From positions 21,964,501-22,028,500 of the forward strand of contig NC_079879.1 of assembly GCF_029227915.1 (NCBI RefSeq): 64,000 bases of DNA, given 5' to 3'. Made by a program: the position numbers and the translations under genes. This DNA is from Hydractinia symbiolongicarpus. Its lineage: Eukaryota > Cnidaria > Hydrozoa > Anthoathecata > Hydractiniidae. Numbering within the stretch: position 1 is the first letter of the stretch; each line of letters begins with the position of its first letter. The notes beneath the pieces are model-generated. The model ran no database searches. It was given only the letters and a program-made list of their open reading frames with translations, and had not been told where the DNA came from. Positions 1 through 12,841 of the stretch are shown one piece after another.

Positions 1-596
1 CTTAAATGCATTTCAAATCGTTTGCTTTCAAGATTAAAAAGAAATATCTTTATTCGAAGGATTTTTTTTGTCATTATAGTGGAGTTATATCAACTGAAAT
101 TTTCTTAGATTCAATTCTTCCAACCCACATAATATTGCACAATATGGGTCAAGTTAATTTTATATAAAAGAGTTTAAAAAATTGTGTAGGAATTTGTACA
201 TTTTCCAGAAAAATATTGAAACTCAGTAAGTGTCATAGCCATGCAACGTAGCATTAGGGAGTTATTAAAAAAAAGTAAGGGGGCCGGAATGTTAAGGTTT
301 AGAATTATTCAGAGCATCTTTACAATTTACCAAGCCTGAAATTTTCACTAAATACCTTGCAAAAAAAAAAACAAATAAAAGCACTACTGCATTCTAGAGA
401 ACTGATAAAAAGAGTAGCAAAAACATATTTGCTATTCAGCATCCCAATGATCTCTTACTATGCTGAAGGAGGACAAAATTATTAGATCTACTACTAGATC
501 AAGCTGACTCGTACACTAATAACTACAAAGAATTTGTCTTATTTTTTTACTGTTTTCATGAAACTAAAGGCCTAAAATGTAATTATTAATTTTTAG
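1..596. other. Unassigned AT-rich DNA upstream of the first visible MRPS18C exon
   Basis: I see no convincing exon here. The exon starting at 597 follows a good acceptor (ttttag) and its first two bases complete a split codon, so at least one earlier exon must exist. This stretch is therefore probably intron of MRPS18C, with the first exon hidden here or before the window. Confidence 0.4.
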
Positions 597-3482
597 ACCA
601 ATATCCAAAATACCGCAACATGAGAAAGAAAGCACGTTTACACAGAGAAAAGCACGCATTAATGAAATCGAAGTATGAGGTAGGAAGCCTGTCTTTAGTT
701 AATGACCTGGCATGCAAGTCTCAATTGAAATTTCTTTTTTTTTTGTTATTTGTCAAAACGACACTACATTGTAACTGTGTATGCCATATTTTTTTAACAT
801 AAATACTTTAAATACTCCCCAGTCCTCTCTTTTAATGACTTTTTTCATAAATGACCACTAGCACATAAACATAAAATTCTCGAACTAAAAAAGTTTTAAT
901 TGTAGTGTAAAGCATAATTTCCTGGGTGGCTACTCCTCAAATATCCAAAAAAAGCTAAAGACCCTACAAACGATAAAATATTAACCTAAAATATCGATTC
1001 CTTCTCAAATCTCTTAATATGGTGACTTCAATTTTTTGTCATAGCCACTTTTTTGTATTACGTGTTATGTGGGAAAGAATTGAGTATACCGTAATTCTTC
1101 TTTTTTAATACGCCCCTCAGAGGCTAACCTCTGAAGAGCGTATTAAATTCTGGAGGTTTTAGACAGGGGGGCTTAATAGAAGGGGGGGGCGCAAAATGTT
1201 AACTTTATTTGTTTCATCCTCAAAAAAACCATGGATATTTTGAAAACAAACTTGGGGAGAAAAAATTAAAGCTGCAACATACCGATATCATTGTATATGA
1301 CGTTAAATCAACAGTATCTTTGGAATTCAAAAAAGAAAAATCTTAATTATTAGTAACTCTTTATTTCCTACTATAATTTTAACAAGTATATATAGTTTTT
1401 ATTCTTTTTTTTTTTACCTTGAAATCTCCTAAATCCTTCTAAAATCTCCTAATAATATCAATATAAAGTGTTAATTTTTCAGTCACCCTGATTTTACTTT
1501 TGTCATTGTATAAAACGCATTGAGACTTTAGTAAGATAAGAATGTGAATGAAAAAAATTATTGTGTATAAAGGCTGAAATTTACTCTCAAGAGCAGAATA
1601 CTGACCACATTTTTATGTGTATAATACTAGAGACTTGATGTGGAGGATCGAGCAACTGGATGTTTGCTGTGCCCACACCGCAACCCCGATATTGATGTGG
1701 ATTTTAAGGTAGTATTACTGTTTGCTTGCTTCATTTCTATCATTGATGCCTGTTTTCATCTTAAAACCGTTACTTTTGTTATCAATACACCATTTTTTTA
1801 TCGGCAAATCGCTTATTAGTAACTAAACTGGGTTTTAAAATTATTAAGCAACTTTAGTTCTGTACAAATATATAGGCACAAGCAATATAAAAAAATTATT
1901 TGGTGCTAAAATAGAAAGAGACACGCTTCCGAAACAGATGAAATGTAACTCCGAGAAAAGAAAACTACAATAACTTCTTTGTTGCACACCTTAGTTTGTC
2001 TCAAGAACTTTGTTTTACCACTTCTTTTACCTTTTTACTTAATTACGAAATATAGTTGAATAAAATTAAGCAACCAACTTCGGACCTATATAGATATTGA
2101 CTAAGAAATAAACAACTTGAGATCTCATCAAATCCTAAGTTTGTTAAAAAACATCGTGTGTTACTTTTGATTTATTTAGAATGTCAGATTACTGTCACAG
2201 TTCATTTCTCCACACACTGGGAGAATGTATGGCCGAAGGATAACTGGTGTGTGCTCTTTACTTTGTTATTGGTGTGAAGTCAAATTGTGGTTGCCACATG
2301 TTTTTTAGGGTCAATATTTAGACAGGTCGATGTCTGGCATGAAAGAATTGCGTATAGTTTGTTGTTGCTGTTGTCGTAGGCGTCGTTCTTTTTCTCATCG
2401 TTGTTGTTATTATTGTTGTTGCCGTCGTTGTTTTTGTCGTCGTCGTTGTTGTTGTCATTGTCGTCGTCGTTTTTGTTATTATTGTTGCTGTCGTTGTTGT
2501 TTTCACCGTCGTGGTTGTTTTTTGTCGTCGACGTCGTTCCTTTTCTCATCGTTGTTTTTATTAATGTTGTTGCCGTTGTTGTTTTCACCGTCGTGGTTGT
2601 TTTTTGTCGTCGTCGTTATTGTCATTGTCGTCGTTGTTTTTATTGTTGTATAGTATAAAAATGTGCCGTTAGAAACTAAGGAAAACTGTCGACTTTTCTT
2701 TAATTTAGGGTTGTGTGGTCGAAAACAAATTGAAATAACTGATGCGATAAAACGAGCTCGGAAAATAGGTAAAGTTACTTGTGCTTTTATAATATTTTCA
2801 AAAAACGTCAGCGTAGCCCTTTTTCTTGAATTTTGAGGTTGTTGTGAAGATGGACGTTGATTATTCCTAAAGGCAGACGTATTGGGAAGCGCGACTAGCA
2901 TTTTAATCGCTATTTACCTTACCTCTGCAATAGTAGCACTTGTGAAGTGATGCTGTCAGCCAACTTTTACATAAACGTTGGTTTGGACCAAAATTGGTGT
3001 AAAAATTAAAACGTCTTTGTTAGAAAAATAACTAAGGGGATTGGGTAATATTCTATCGAACATGTAAACAAGTTATAATAACAAGGAAAATACATCAATT
3101 AAATAAACTTTTTGATCATGAAGGTGAAATCGACACGTCCCTAAATTGTAGTTGTGTTCTTATCACATGTTTTTTCTCGTCTCTAAAGACATGTTTTGGG
3201 TTTTAGTCAGTTAAAGTTTTGTGCCCCTGTACTTTAAAAGCTTAGTTGCAGCCTTGCTTAATTTGAATCTCAAAATTCAGCAACACATTTCTGACCATAA
3301 ATGGCTGCTGTTAGTGGTGTTATTAATTCGTCCTTCAATTTTTTGTGATTGTTCTTTTGGTGTGTGTGTCCTTTCTTTTGGTGTGTTGATTTTTTACTAA
3401 CAGAGGAATGATGTTTTTTTTAGGTTTAATGCCCGTTACGATGAAATATTTCGATTATCACGGAGACCCCAAACTTTTTTAA
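597..3482 (+). CDS. MRPS18C: Mitochondrial small-subunit ribosomal protein bS18m (MRPS18C type), 5'-partial
   Basis: Component of the mitochondrial ribosome small subunit, acting in matrix translation. Exons: 597-679, 1631-1708, 2180-2246, 2709-2768 and 3424-3482 (TAA at 3480-3482). All junctions are GT-AG and the phases agree. The joined product has the S18 core [20 protein letters not shown], then ITGLCGRKQ across the third intron, then [13 protein letters not shown] and LMPVTMKY. This follows the order in vertebrate MRPS18C. A CLLC pair precedes the core, as in S18 proteins. The second half is typical in length. The N-terminus is incomplete: the first exon begins mid-codon, although an in-frame ATG at 620 inside it could serve as a start if the upstream part is untranslated. 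The N-terminal visible part is Lys/Arg-rich ([12 protein letters not shown]), compatible with a mitochondrial protein. AATAAA-like sequence near 3525 could be the poly(A) signal. The first exon is the least certain, since it has no recognisable homology. Confidence 0.85.
1085..1196. repeat. Possible MITE fragment with an internal inverted repeat
   Basis: Inside the first visible MRPS18C intron. The stretch contains taatacgcccctcagaggctaacctctgaagagcgtattaa, in which AATACGC and GCGTATT and also AGAGG and CCTCT are inverted. A GGGGCGC box follows. A similar gggcgtatt motif recurs near 7724-7750 in an ABHD2 intron, which suggests a dispersed family. Boundaries are approximate. Confidence 0.35.
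2355..2650. repeat. Imperfect (GTT/GTC)n trinucleotide microsatellite
   Basis: About 300 bp of GTTGTTGTCGTCGTC-type triplets lying within the third visible intron of MRPS18C, between exons 2180-2246 and 2709-2768. Because the period is 3, most frames stay open on both strands and give low-complexity Cys/Arg, Val/Phe, Asn/Asp or Thr ORFs that are not genes. Confidence 0.9.
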
Positions 3483-6400
3483 ACATATGTATATTATATT
3501 CTAAGAAATTGTTTATACATAGTCAAATAAATTAAAAACATCCCCAGACATAGTATATTTAGTATCTACTAATAATATTTCCTTGACCGTCAGCATAGCT
3601 GTTAGCCATTCGGACAAGGCGAGATTGAAGGTTATAAATCGTTATAAAACAGGGTTGCCTCGACATTACCTTTATAGTGTGCCATTAATTTTTATTTATT
3701 TTGCTTTTATCACTGTAACTTTTTCGTAATATGTAAATGTTATGGTGCTGGCAAAAAGTGGAATGTTTTAAAAAAATGCCAAAACCTTTGAAAAGTGGAA
3801 TGTGGATAACTACAAAAATCTCCAGCTTATATGCGAAACATATATCCTTGGTAATAAAACATAACCTTTAAAAATCTCGCGAATTCACGTGTTTAACATC
3901 TGTCTGCCATGTTGGCGTACCATTTCTTTCTCTCCCTTTGAATATCCTTGTCATTCCTCCCTCACTCTACTATATACATCAAATTTATATACAAAACTTT
4001 CCTATGGATAACATGTAGAGAAGAAGACTGTTGACCAAGTTTCCACCTCGGTGAAATATTGTCAATGAAAACTAATTTACGTTTAAGTAAGAAAATCAGT
4101 TCGCTTAACCGAGATCTCAACACTGGTACAACTGGGATCTCATTGGTAATTTTTTTAAAAAAACTTCCAATTTTCATAAACAGAAAAAAGTAAAGATCCC
4201 TGCGAACGAGATTGTGTGTAGGCCACCTTAGCATAGACCTATAGCAACGAACTGTGTTCAGCTTAGCCCGAAAACAAAACATCTTTATCTTAATCTTGAG
4301 TTCACACATGTAAACGGGATCTTCCAATGATATAAAGACATTAAATACATTTCAGTCGTGTTGTTGGGCTTTGTAATAAAGCGTGTAGCCCGTAATATGT
4401 GTCTTATACATATTGTCAACTCAGAAATATTGTTACACAAATTTATCTCTTATTTTTCCGCCATACTATTTTAAATTTTTATTGAATTAGCAAGAAATCT
4501 CCGATCGTCTAAAATGAACACTTTCAAAGTTAATACGAAGCTACAAAAATCGAATTTTCCGAATTAGTTTTCTTTGATATACCGCTGCTATTCATCAACT
4601 TTGTCAAACAAAATGAATGTGATTTTTGAAATCCTCACCTGAAACTTGATAAAATGTGAAATCTTTAGATTCATACAGCAAACAAAAAACCTAGAAAAAC
4701 AGTTTTTTTAATTTCGTACTAATTGACCCCTAACAAAAGCTTCTTGGTAAAGGTGGAAAATTAAGAAGACTTTGACCGTGACATTAACACTACCAAAATA
4801 GCATTTTCACATGTGAAAATAAGTTAAAAAAAAATGCTGACATATTTCTACCTGTAATTAAAGATGAGATCATTCTTAAAATGCAAGACTTTACACATGC
4901 CAATATATCATCAAGAGCAAGTCCACACTGCTTCAAAGTTTTGATATTATTTAAGTTCGAAGATATTTCGAAGATTTTTTTATGCTTAATATCTTTCAGC
5001 TGGAAATATTTTAAGCTCAATATCTTGAAAACTAAAAAATATTCTTAAAAAATTCCAAAGAACTTGATAAGCAACTTTTTACCCTCTATAAGATACAAAA
5101 CATTTATTTTCGATGCAGGAATCCCTTTACAGTCAAAACATTAAAATTCTAATTTTTTTAAGAATGTGCAATTCAGGAAACGTGTATTGAACAAAAAATG
5201 TTTACGCAATTTTAGGTGGAATTTTAGAAATTTCCTTCGGGCTATCAGAACGCCAGTAGAATGTCGCTTAGACGTCTATATATCTTGATATTTGTTGTGG
5301 AGACAGAACTGGCCTAACTTTCAGCAATTGTGGACAAAATTAATAAAAAAGAGGCAGTTGTTTTCGGTATTTTTGCGCACACGTAGAGGTAGAAAGTAAA
5401 AATTGTCAGTGACATTCTCTACACAACGAAATAATTCGCCGTGACCCACAAATGTCTCAAAAAGACGGTCGAGCTGACGTTAGCAACACTTAGAATGTTT
5501 CGAGTCTGTTTTGATGATCGAGTTGTTTAACGATTGAGACGTGAACCTTGACAAGTTCAAAATGCGCAACTGTAATATCATAACAATCAATGTAATCACT
5601 TGTGGCGAAAAAACTCAAAATTAGCTGTCCTGTTTTAATTATATTTTGTCCTTCATGGGTAGTGAGAGAAAACAAATTAAAATCATGTTGTTGTTGTTGT
5701 TGTTGTTGTTGGCAGAGTGTGTACAAAAGCGACCTAATAAATACAAGAAAGACATACTATTAAATAATATAAGAAATATTATAAAAGGCAGTGCTCTTTC
5801 ATCCAAAGCTTAACAAAACTAGATAAGTGTTCCATGACAAAAGTGAAATTTAAAAATATATAAATTTTTCAAAACATGCAACCTTGTCCTCATGCCTTGA
5901 CTAAAATTACCAAAAAAAAAGAATTAATATCGAAACATTTATTTCGCGTTCCAATTTAAAAAAGACTAAGCTATATAGTATAAATATATAAATATAAGAA
6001 AAAAACAAAACAAAAACAAACAAACAGCAATATGCCACAAAACAACAGGTCCACAAATAACTACTGTAAAAATTCTAAAAATAACCTATCTGTCAGACTA
6101 GCATTTTAGATTTGCTTCATCTTCAAAGTCCACAAATTTAATATATCTCCACAAAATATCTTCAAAAAGCAAGGCTCCCGCCTAACACTTTCATTCCGTC
6201 ATATAAATTTTGATGAAAGGCGAGGAAACGCTTGCTATACAGATACAACCTCAAGAAAAGCTGACGAAGTTTAAAGTTAAATAAAAATAGGATTCTATCC
6301 TATTCTTCTTGCAAATTTTTTTTATTTGTCTTTAAGTGAACTTAGAATTGATATGAAAACTAAAACCTGAAGCAGCTTTAAAGAGGGCTGTGTTCGAATT

Positions 6401-6624
6401 AGGTAAACTAGAAGGAAACCTTAAGTTTCGCACATAAAGAAAGTAATCGCACTTTAGTGTTGTACATAGTAAACATCGCAGTTAAAATACATATCTAGTT
6501 TTTAACCAACTGAAAAAATATGGTTATGTCAAATATTTTGAAAAAATATATATTTGGTTAGTTGACACACGGTTAAAAAACCCGTAAAAAACGTTGTATA
6601 ATCACAGTAGTAGAATTAGGCAAT
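3483..6624. other. Intergenic region between convergent MRPS18C and ABHD2
   Basis: AT-rich DNA with the 3' UTRs of both neighbours. I found no conserved exon. A minus-strand ORF at 3962-4327 has no recognisable family and no splice context. A (GTT)8 run lies at 5687-5711. Confidence 0.6.
5687..5711. repeat. (GTT)8 microsatellite
   Basis: About eight uninterrupted GTT units directly after ...aatcat. Its minus-strand reading gives a spurious polyglutamine run. Confidence 0.9.
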
Positions 6625-9600
6625 TTATTTGGTAATGTTAAAAGTAGGCTTGACAAATGTAAACCCATCTTCTTCGCTGCTGCTATCTGTCTCTCTTTCT
6701 TCCCTATTTCTTAGCAAACCTTTTTCCTTTATGTTCCTTGGTTTCTCGTCTTTCACACTTTCATCTTTTTCACCAACACCCTCCTTCCTGCTCTCCTTAT
6801 CTTTTAAAATATCCAGAGTACTTCCTATGTATTGGGCCAGTAAACGATCTACCCATGACAGACGATCCGGAAATATTACACCACCTTCAAAATAACCCAT
6901 GTGTCCGCCATAAGGCGTAACAACGAATAAAACTTTATGATTGATACCTAGAAGATAAAAAGAAGGTTGGTTAGCCGAGCTGGTGTAAGGTTGCAAGATC
7001 ATTCTGGTCCACTAACATTTTTAGAAAAAAGCTATGAGCTCGTTTAGATAAGTATAAAATTTGCAGCAAGGGAGCCTGAAGAAATGCTCTATTTCGGTAT
7101 TCCCTTTATAATAGTTTGAAAGCACGAAATTTTTTTCGGTCAGTTTTCTCGTAGTGGTCTACTTAATTCTAATAGTTTCGGTGGGGAGTATATATTTAAA
7201 GCTACATAAGCAGTTTTTTGGAGGAAGGGCATGACAGTTGGGAGAGCCACTAACGTTAAAAAACGTATATAGATTGGGGGGAAAGGGGAAAGGGGAGGGG
7301 AGTCAATAAATTAAGGGCCTGGGTTGTTTGCTTTCCTGCTATGACATTAAATATCCTTTTTGTAAATTTTATTTTTCCTGAGGAACTTCTCATTTAAATA
7401 AGAGTGTGTTGTTAGCTAGGTGGATATGCACTTTTGTTGCATTGTTTCAAAACATTAATGCATGGCGCTTAGAAACGTTTTGTTTTAATTTCCATCACAA
7501 GTTCATCAATTTTTCGTTCGGTTTTTATTAATTAGCCTGAAATCTTTCACGTCACAGTCGTATTAAAATTGATTGGTTAGTTACTCACCAATCAGATTCT
7601 TCGGATATTTAAATAATTGCTCAGGTATCAGAGGGTCGTCTTTTGCGTTTAAGATTAACAGCGGTATATAAATCTAATTATAAAAACATTATAAAATTTA
7701 TACAAATACCATACAAATAAGTAGGGCGTATTACAGTGGGGCGTATTGAATAAGGGCGTGTAAAGAAAATATATGCAACCCACAACCTGAAAGGCACAAG
7801 AAACTGGCTGCAACAGAATAGGGATTTTAATATTTACAGTTTTTCATAGTGTAAACGGCTAAATATTATTCAAAAAATTCTCTCAGCCTAATGTGATATC
7901 AGCTTACTCACATTGATAATTATCATCAAATAAACTCATTTACAAAAAATTAAGCTTTACAATTAAAAGTGTCACATATTGTTATGACATGTCCTGACGT
8001 AATTGTGTTGCATTAACAAGGCAATCCACACCTCATTATTTGAGCATGATTGTGATCAGGGAGAAATTTCAGTACTAGTACTATAAAGGCACTTACATTT
8101 TCGAGGTATTTGCTTGAGCTGCAGTTTTCATACAACTCTTCAATACTATTTTCTTCAGCTAATTTTCTAAAAAAGATCACATTGACATTGTGAAGTAAAA
8201 AATACTGCTGAAAATAAACACAGTATACATAATGTTAGGATTGATAGTTAATTCAGTGATGTTACACTTTCGTTCCCAGGACCCCTTAAACAAAAATTAT
8301 TGTCAAGGCAAGGAGTAAGGTGTGTGCTAAGCATATAAATAAACAATTAATTGCAGAGAGAAACAAATAAATTAATCTTATTATAGAAAATTTTGTCTCT
8401 GTTGTTGTTGTTACTATGCAGAACAAATATTTAAGCATCACATTTGAGAACTGGTCATAGGGCTTTGTACTTGATAAAAACACAATATTCCTGAAATTAT
8501 ATTCACTTTTATGGTTCAATTAATGCTTTTCTGGTTCAATTAATTCTTTTGTGCACATAAGAGACAGCAGCCAACTTATTTGCTAATATATAGAGATAAA
8601 AAAGAGATAAAAATATATTTTATTTTTTCAAAAAATGTTTGACTTGTTGATATATAAAATCATATAGAAAAGTCAATCGAGTTGACGAATGTTTTTTTAA
8701 CGTTTTTACCAAACACTGCAGTGGCATTATTTTAAAATAATAGCCAGCATTTGGTCATTTCCTTATTTCCACAAATAATTATTAGTAACCACCCCATATT
8801 AACATATGATTTTTCCGTAGAGCAAACAATTTGCTAAAAAGTGGCAACATTCCTACTTATTCTCCAAAAAAAGGACACCCACAAATATGGAATAAAAATA
8901 ACTTTTTTAATAAAATTTAAAAAAATAAATAAAAATAAAATAAAACATACATAGTAAATTCTAGGTCTAGCTCGTTTAGCGCTTTAGCTGAAGAGATTTT
9001 CTTCCAGTTCAAATCAAGAGGTGGGTCACGTGAATTTAAATGTTTACTTAAAGTGTCTTTGTGATGCAATATAACTCGCAACATGTTTCTTGTTAAACCA
9101 TAGTTGTACATCCATCTCAAGTTTTCCTTCTCCTGCATCAACACATTACATCTGAAGAAAAAATATAGATTTATAAACAACAAATAATTGTTTTGTGTTT
9201 TGTTCTGATATAAGCAGAATGTAAAAACTTTTCGAATTATATAACTCACTCAGGTACATTGTATCCTTGACATATTGAAGCAGCGAAATAAAAATTTTCC
9301 TGACGGTTAGGCTTTTCACCAAGATATTTCATCAAGATATTTGCACCAAGTGAGAAACCAACGGCTATTAACTTTTTTACATTTCTCGTGCGAAGAAGTG
9401 TCTGGACAACAAAATCGAGATCATCTGTTTGTCCTGAAGTAAAAATAAGAGTAAGGGGAGAAACTTGAAAACTTCCAAAGGAGATCAAAAAGCATGTACA
9501 CCTTTACTTTGCACAGATCCTACTGTACAATAATTAAACAAGAAAGAGTTTTTATTGTGACATGCTTCAATGCAAAACACTCTGATTTCACCAGTAATAT

Positions 9601-11996
9601 TACCATATTTTCTTCAAAGAAAATTTCTATTTGCATTATGAAGGCCAAATTTGGTCCTCAATGTAGGTAACAACAAGTTGGCAACAAGAAAAACATATGC
9701 AAGGAAATCTAGTCAAAAACTACTTGTCATAATCAATAACTAACAAGAACAGTAAGATGGGGAAAATGAGGTTAGAAACTAATTTTTTTTGTCATTTTAC
9801 AAAGCTATAAAATATATTGATCAGGAACAACACAATAATTTCATAACGTTTTGTTTTAGGGTTATTACAAATATTAAAAAAAGTTTACCTAATCTAAAAA
9901 TGCTATCAATATCAGTTAACCAAGCTATATATATATATTTTTTATTGACCTTACCGTATGTAAAAATTTTAGGTTTCTTTAACTCAATACTTTTAAGTGC
10001 TCCTGTATGATTGAAGATAACCACTGTGTACCCAAGATTTGTCATATGAGAAGAAAATGCTCTTATATATACATTTTCAGCATGGTTACAGATGCCAGGG
10101 ACCACTAGAATTGTCTTTGAAGTCTAGAAAAATAAAATGATAAAACCTTATAGTTTTTTTAAAAACTGTTGTGGGTGGGGGCTGCATAATGAAATATGTT
10201 TATTCATCATTAATTTTGTGTATCAATTTATATCAATTTATAGCACTTAAAATCCATTTGTCCAAATGTTTCACATTTGCAGAAAAAAGGACTTTTTTCT
10301 TAATTTGTTATAAAGCAAAAATGGCTAATGACTAACTATGCAATTTTGATGTTGGTGTTATTCGATGAATTGTCAATTTGGTTGGTATGATTGAATTTGA
10401 CAAATTTTTCACAAAGGTATAAAAATATTTCCATCTTTTGAAAGAAGTTCTAGAATTCTATTCTGAAAAAGAAAACTCTCATCAACAATGGTTAACAGTG
10501 ACAGAAATACACTGAAATAATAAAGGACGCAGTAATGTTATGGTAACATGGTTGTTTGATAATAATGATAATCACAATTACCTCCTTTGCACTCTCCAGA
10601 GCTTCAAAGATATCAAAAGAAACTTGAGTGCCATCATCAGCAACTAGTTTGTATCTTTTACTTCCTACTGGTGGTATCCTCCCAAATCTTCCAAATATTG
10701 TATATAGCATGCTTTGAATGTGACCACTTTTTCCCCACAAGTAAGTGGGTACATAACTGGAAAATTAAAAGAAGATTTAAATAGTTCGTTAATAATGTAT
10801 AAAACATGTTAGAATATTTTGTAAATAAATGTAAAAAAAATCTTTTACAATGTTACTTTAAAAAAGCTTTCAGAAGAATAAACTAATGTATTAAGTTTTA
10901 TTAAGGGTTTTTTGTTGTTGCCATTTTGCCTTCTTTTGACAAAATATTTTCAGTCAGTTCCCTCAAAATCAATCTCTTTTTTATGAATAAAAAGGAACCC
11001 GAGGTATAAAATGATGTTAAACTTATACATTTTTTTCCAAAATGATCCTTGTTTGATTGTCCCAGGCCTTTTTATTTTTTGTTGTCGACTCTATAACTTG
11101 GAATATGCAACTTAGTTTGCAATGAAATTTTGTGAGTAAACATGCAGGGCCTATACAGGCTTACCCAGAAAATTGTATTGCAAACAAGTCGCAGATCCCA
11201 GGTAATTGGGTCATTGGAACCTCAGGTTCCTTTAAGTTTTTATCTAGTAAAAGAGAGAGTCAAAGAATAAATTGTTTTTTTCCTTTAATTCCCATTTTAT
11301 GCATTTAAGAATACTACAAACAACTACTTGAGCAGCTACTTTACTGGTTTTTAAATAAATGCTCTGGGTAATAAATGCATGCTAATATGAAACCATGCCT
11401 TAAAAGCACTCACGCTTAAGGTGCACTTTTAATCCTAAGTAAACACACATGGAGACTTAATTAGGGTGCATCTAAAATTCAGTTTAAATTGACAAAAAAA
11501 CTGTATATACTTAGTAACTGCCCTTGTTGGAACATTTTTACAAATTTCTATACATCATTTTTTTCTCTTTTGTATGTTGGTTAAAAAAATTTTGCAATTT
11601 TATATTGAATTTTAAAGATTTATTGTGATAATGAAATATCTGAATAACACCCAACATTGTGATATATAGTCCTCCTTAATAATCATCCCCAGCTGAAATA
11701 AGTACCAGGGTAAAATTTATATTTAAAATTTATACTTAATCTATCTGTCATTAATATATATATATGGCATGTATTCAAAATGAAAAAAAAAAATGAAAAA
11801 AATTATTTGCACAAAATACTTACTTTTCATTTAAACATTGACAGTTTGCTATGATCTTTTTCACCACCTCTGATGATTCTTGATAAAATAGTTCTGACTT
11901 GGGCACATCTTTTGCATACCAAAGTATCCTTGATATTAACACAGCAAAGACCAAGACAAAAAACACCAATAAATAAAAGTAGAAATCGAATGACAT
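6625..11996 (-). CDS. ABHD2: ABHD2-type alpha/beta-hydrolase (monoacylglycerol lipase), complete
   Basis: Membrane-anchored serine hydrolase; in vertebrates ABHD2 is a progesterone-stimulated monoacylglycerol lipase. Exons in coding order: 11996-11824, 10756-10582, 10123-9955, 9433-9250, 9151-8951, 8166-8097, 7673-7589 and 6947-6625. All are GT-AG and in phase, giving 459 aa (human about 425). The ATG opens an N-terminal hydrophobic anchor (FDFYFYLLVFFVLVFAVLI). Then come VPTYLWGKSGHIQSMLY, the VVPGICNHAENVYIR segment, and the nucleophile elbow GFSLGAN (Ser about 200). The acid is in NAKDDPLIP (Asp about 337) and the base in GGHMGYFEGG (His about 368). The spacing matches the human triad. GFSLG followed by ANILMKYLGE favours ABHD2 over ABHD1/3. 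The last about 60 residues form a charged Lys/Glu/Ser tail longer than usual. The gene is divergent from the whirlin gene. Confidence 0.93.
10991..11233. mobile_element. Short MITE with terminal inverted repeats, in ABHD2 intron 1
   Basis: The left end reads AAAGGAACCCGAGG and the right end, reverse-complemented, reads AAAGGAACCTGAGG. The left arm continues into TATAAAATGATGTT, as in the 14640 element, so the two appear to be one family. A GCAGATC motif sits in the right half of both. No transposase is present. Confidence 0.6.
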
Positions 11997-12841
11997 TGTA
12001 TATATAACTACCTATACTTGTTACTATAGTATGTATTGTTCTGAAGAAATATCAGGTTAAAGTATTAGCTAGTTAGCTAGGCATACATTAAAAAATCACA
12101 AAGTAATATGTCATGTTCTGTGCTAAGGAAATACAAAATTTATGTGCTGTGTTTTGACTTTTTTCTATTTTTTGCAAACTAACCACAATTTTTCTTTTAA
12201 ATTGGTTGCTAGGCTAGCCTAACCTATCATTAAATATAGCTAGCACTGCAGTTCATATATTTTAAAAAAAAGGCTAAAATAGGAAACATTCATAAAATAT
12301 ACATGACTTCTTAACCCTATTTTCACATATTTAGCTTTTACCGCTGATACTTTTAGCCAGCTAGCTAAACGAGACAATTCAAACGACACACTCCTATTTA
12401 GTAATCGAAAGTGTTCGGTAAATTATCGCAATCTTTGTTTACATGCTTATCCTCTCCCTTCTTCTTCGATTAGTATAAATTATCTTACCTCCCAGAGAGT
12501 ATAATCAACAAAGCTAGGCAAGTTTTTAAAACAAAAGTCTGTAATAATTATTTTCACAATAATACCCACGAAATATTTTATTCTATTGGGATAATTAGCA
12601 ACTATCTGTTGAGGTTAGCCACGGAGAAGAGCTGCATGTTTACATTTGTGATTTCTTGAAAATGGGATCAAAAGACAAGACAGAAATTTCAGGCATGTAA
12701 AGAAGAACGCAGGTGTAGTTTATTCTGACACCAGTTCAGCTTGTTCGCAATGTGTAAAAACCAGGTCATGTTGTGTTTACAAATGAAATAAATTTAGTGC
12801 AACTTACTGATTCATTAAACAAAATCTATACGTGAATAAAA
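11997..12841. promoter_or_regulatory. Shared divergent promoter region of ABHD2 and the whirlin gene
   Basis: The two start codons face away from each other and are separated by 845 bp, so both promoters must lie here unless there are distant 5' UTR exons. I see no clear TATA box or CpG island. The assignment rests on layout only. Confidence 0.45.

Noticed and set aside
2280-2901. Several overlapping ORFs on both strands rich in Asn/Asp/Thr, Cys/Arg or Val/Phe
   Set aside because: They are translations of the GTT/GTC microsatellite; the conserved MRPS18C frame skips this stretch as intron.
3962-4327. 121-codon minus-strand ORF
   Set aside because: No recognisable motif, AT-driven composition and no splice or poly(A) context.
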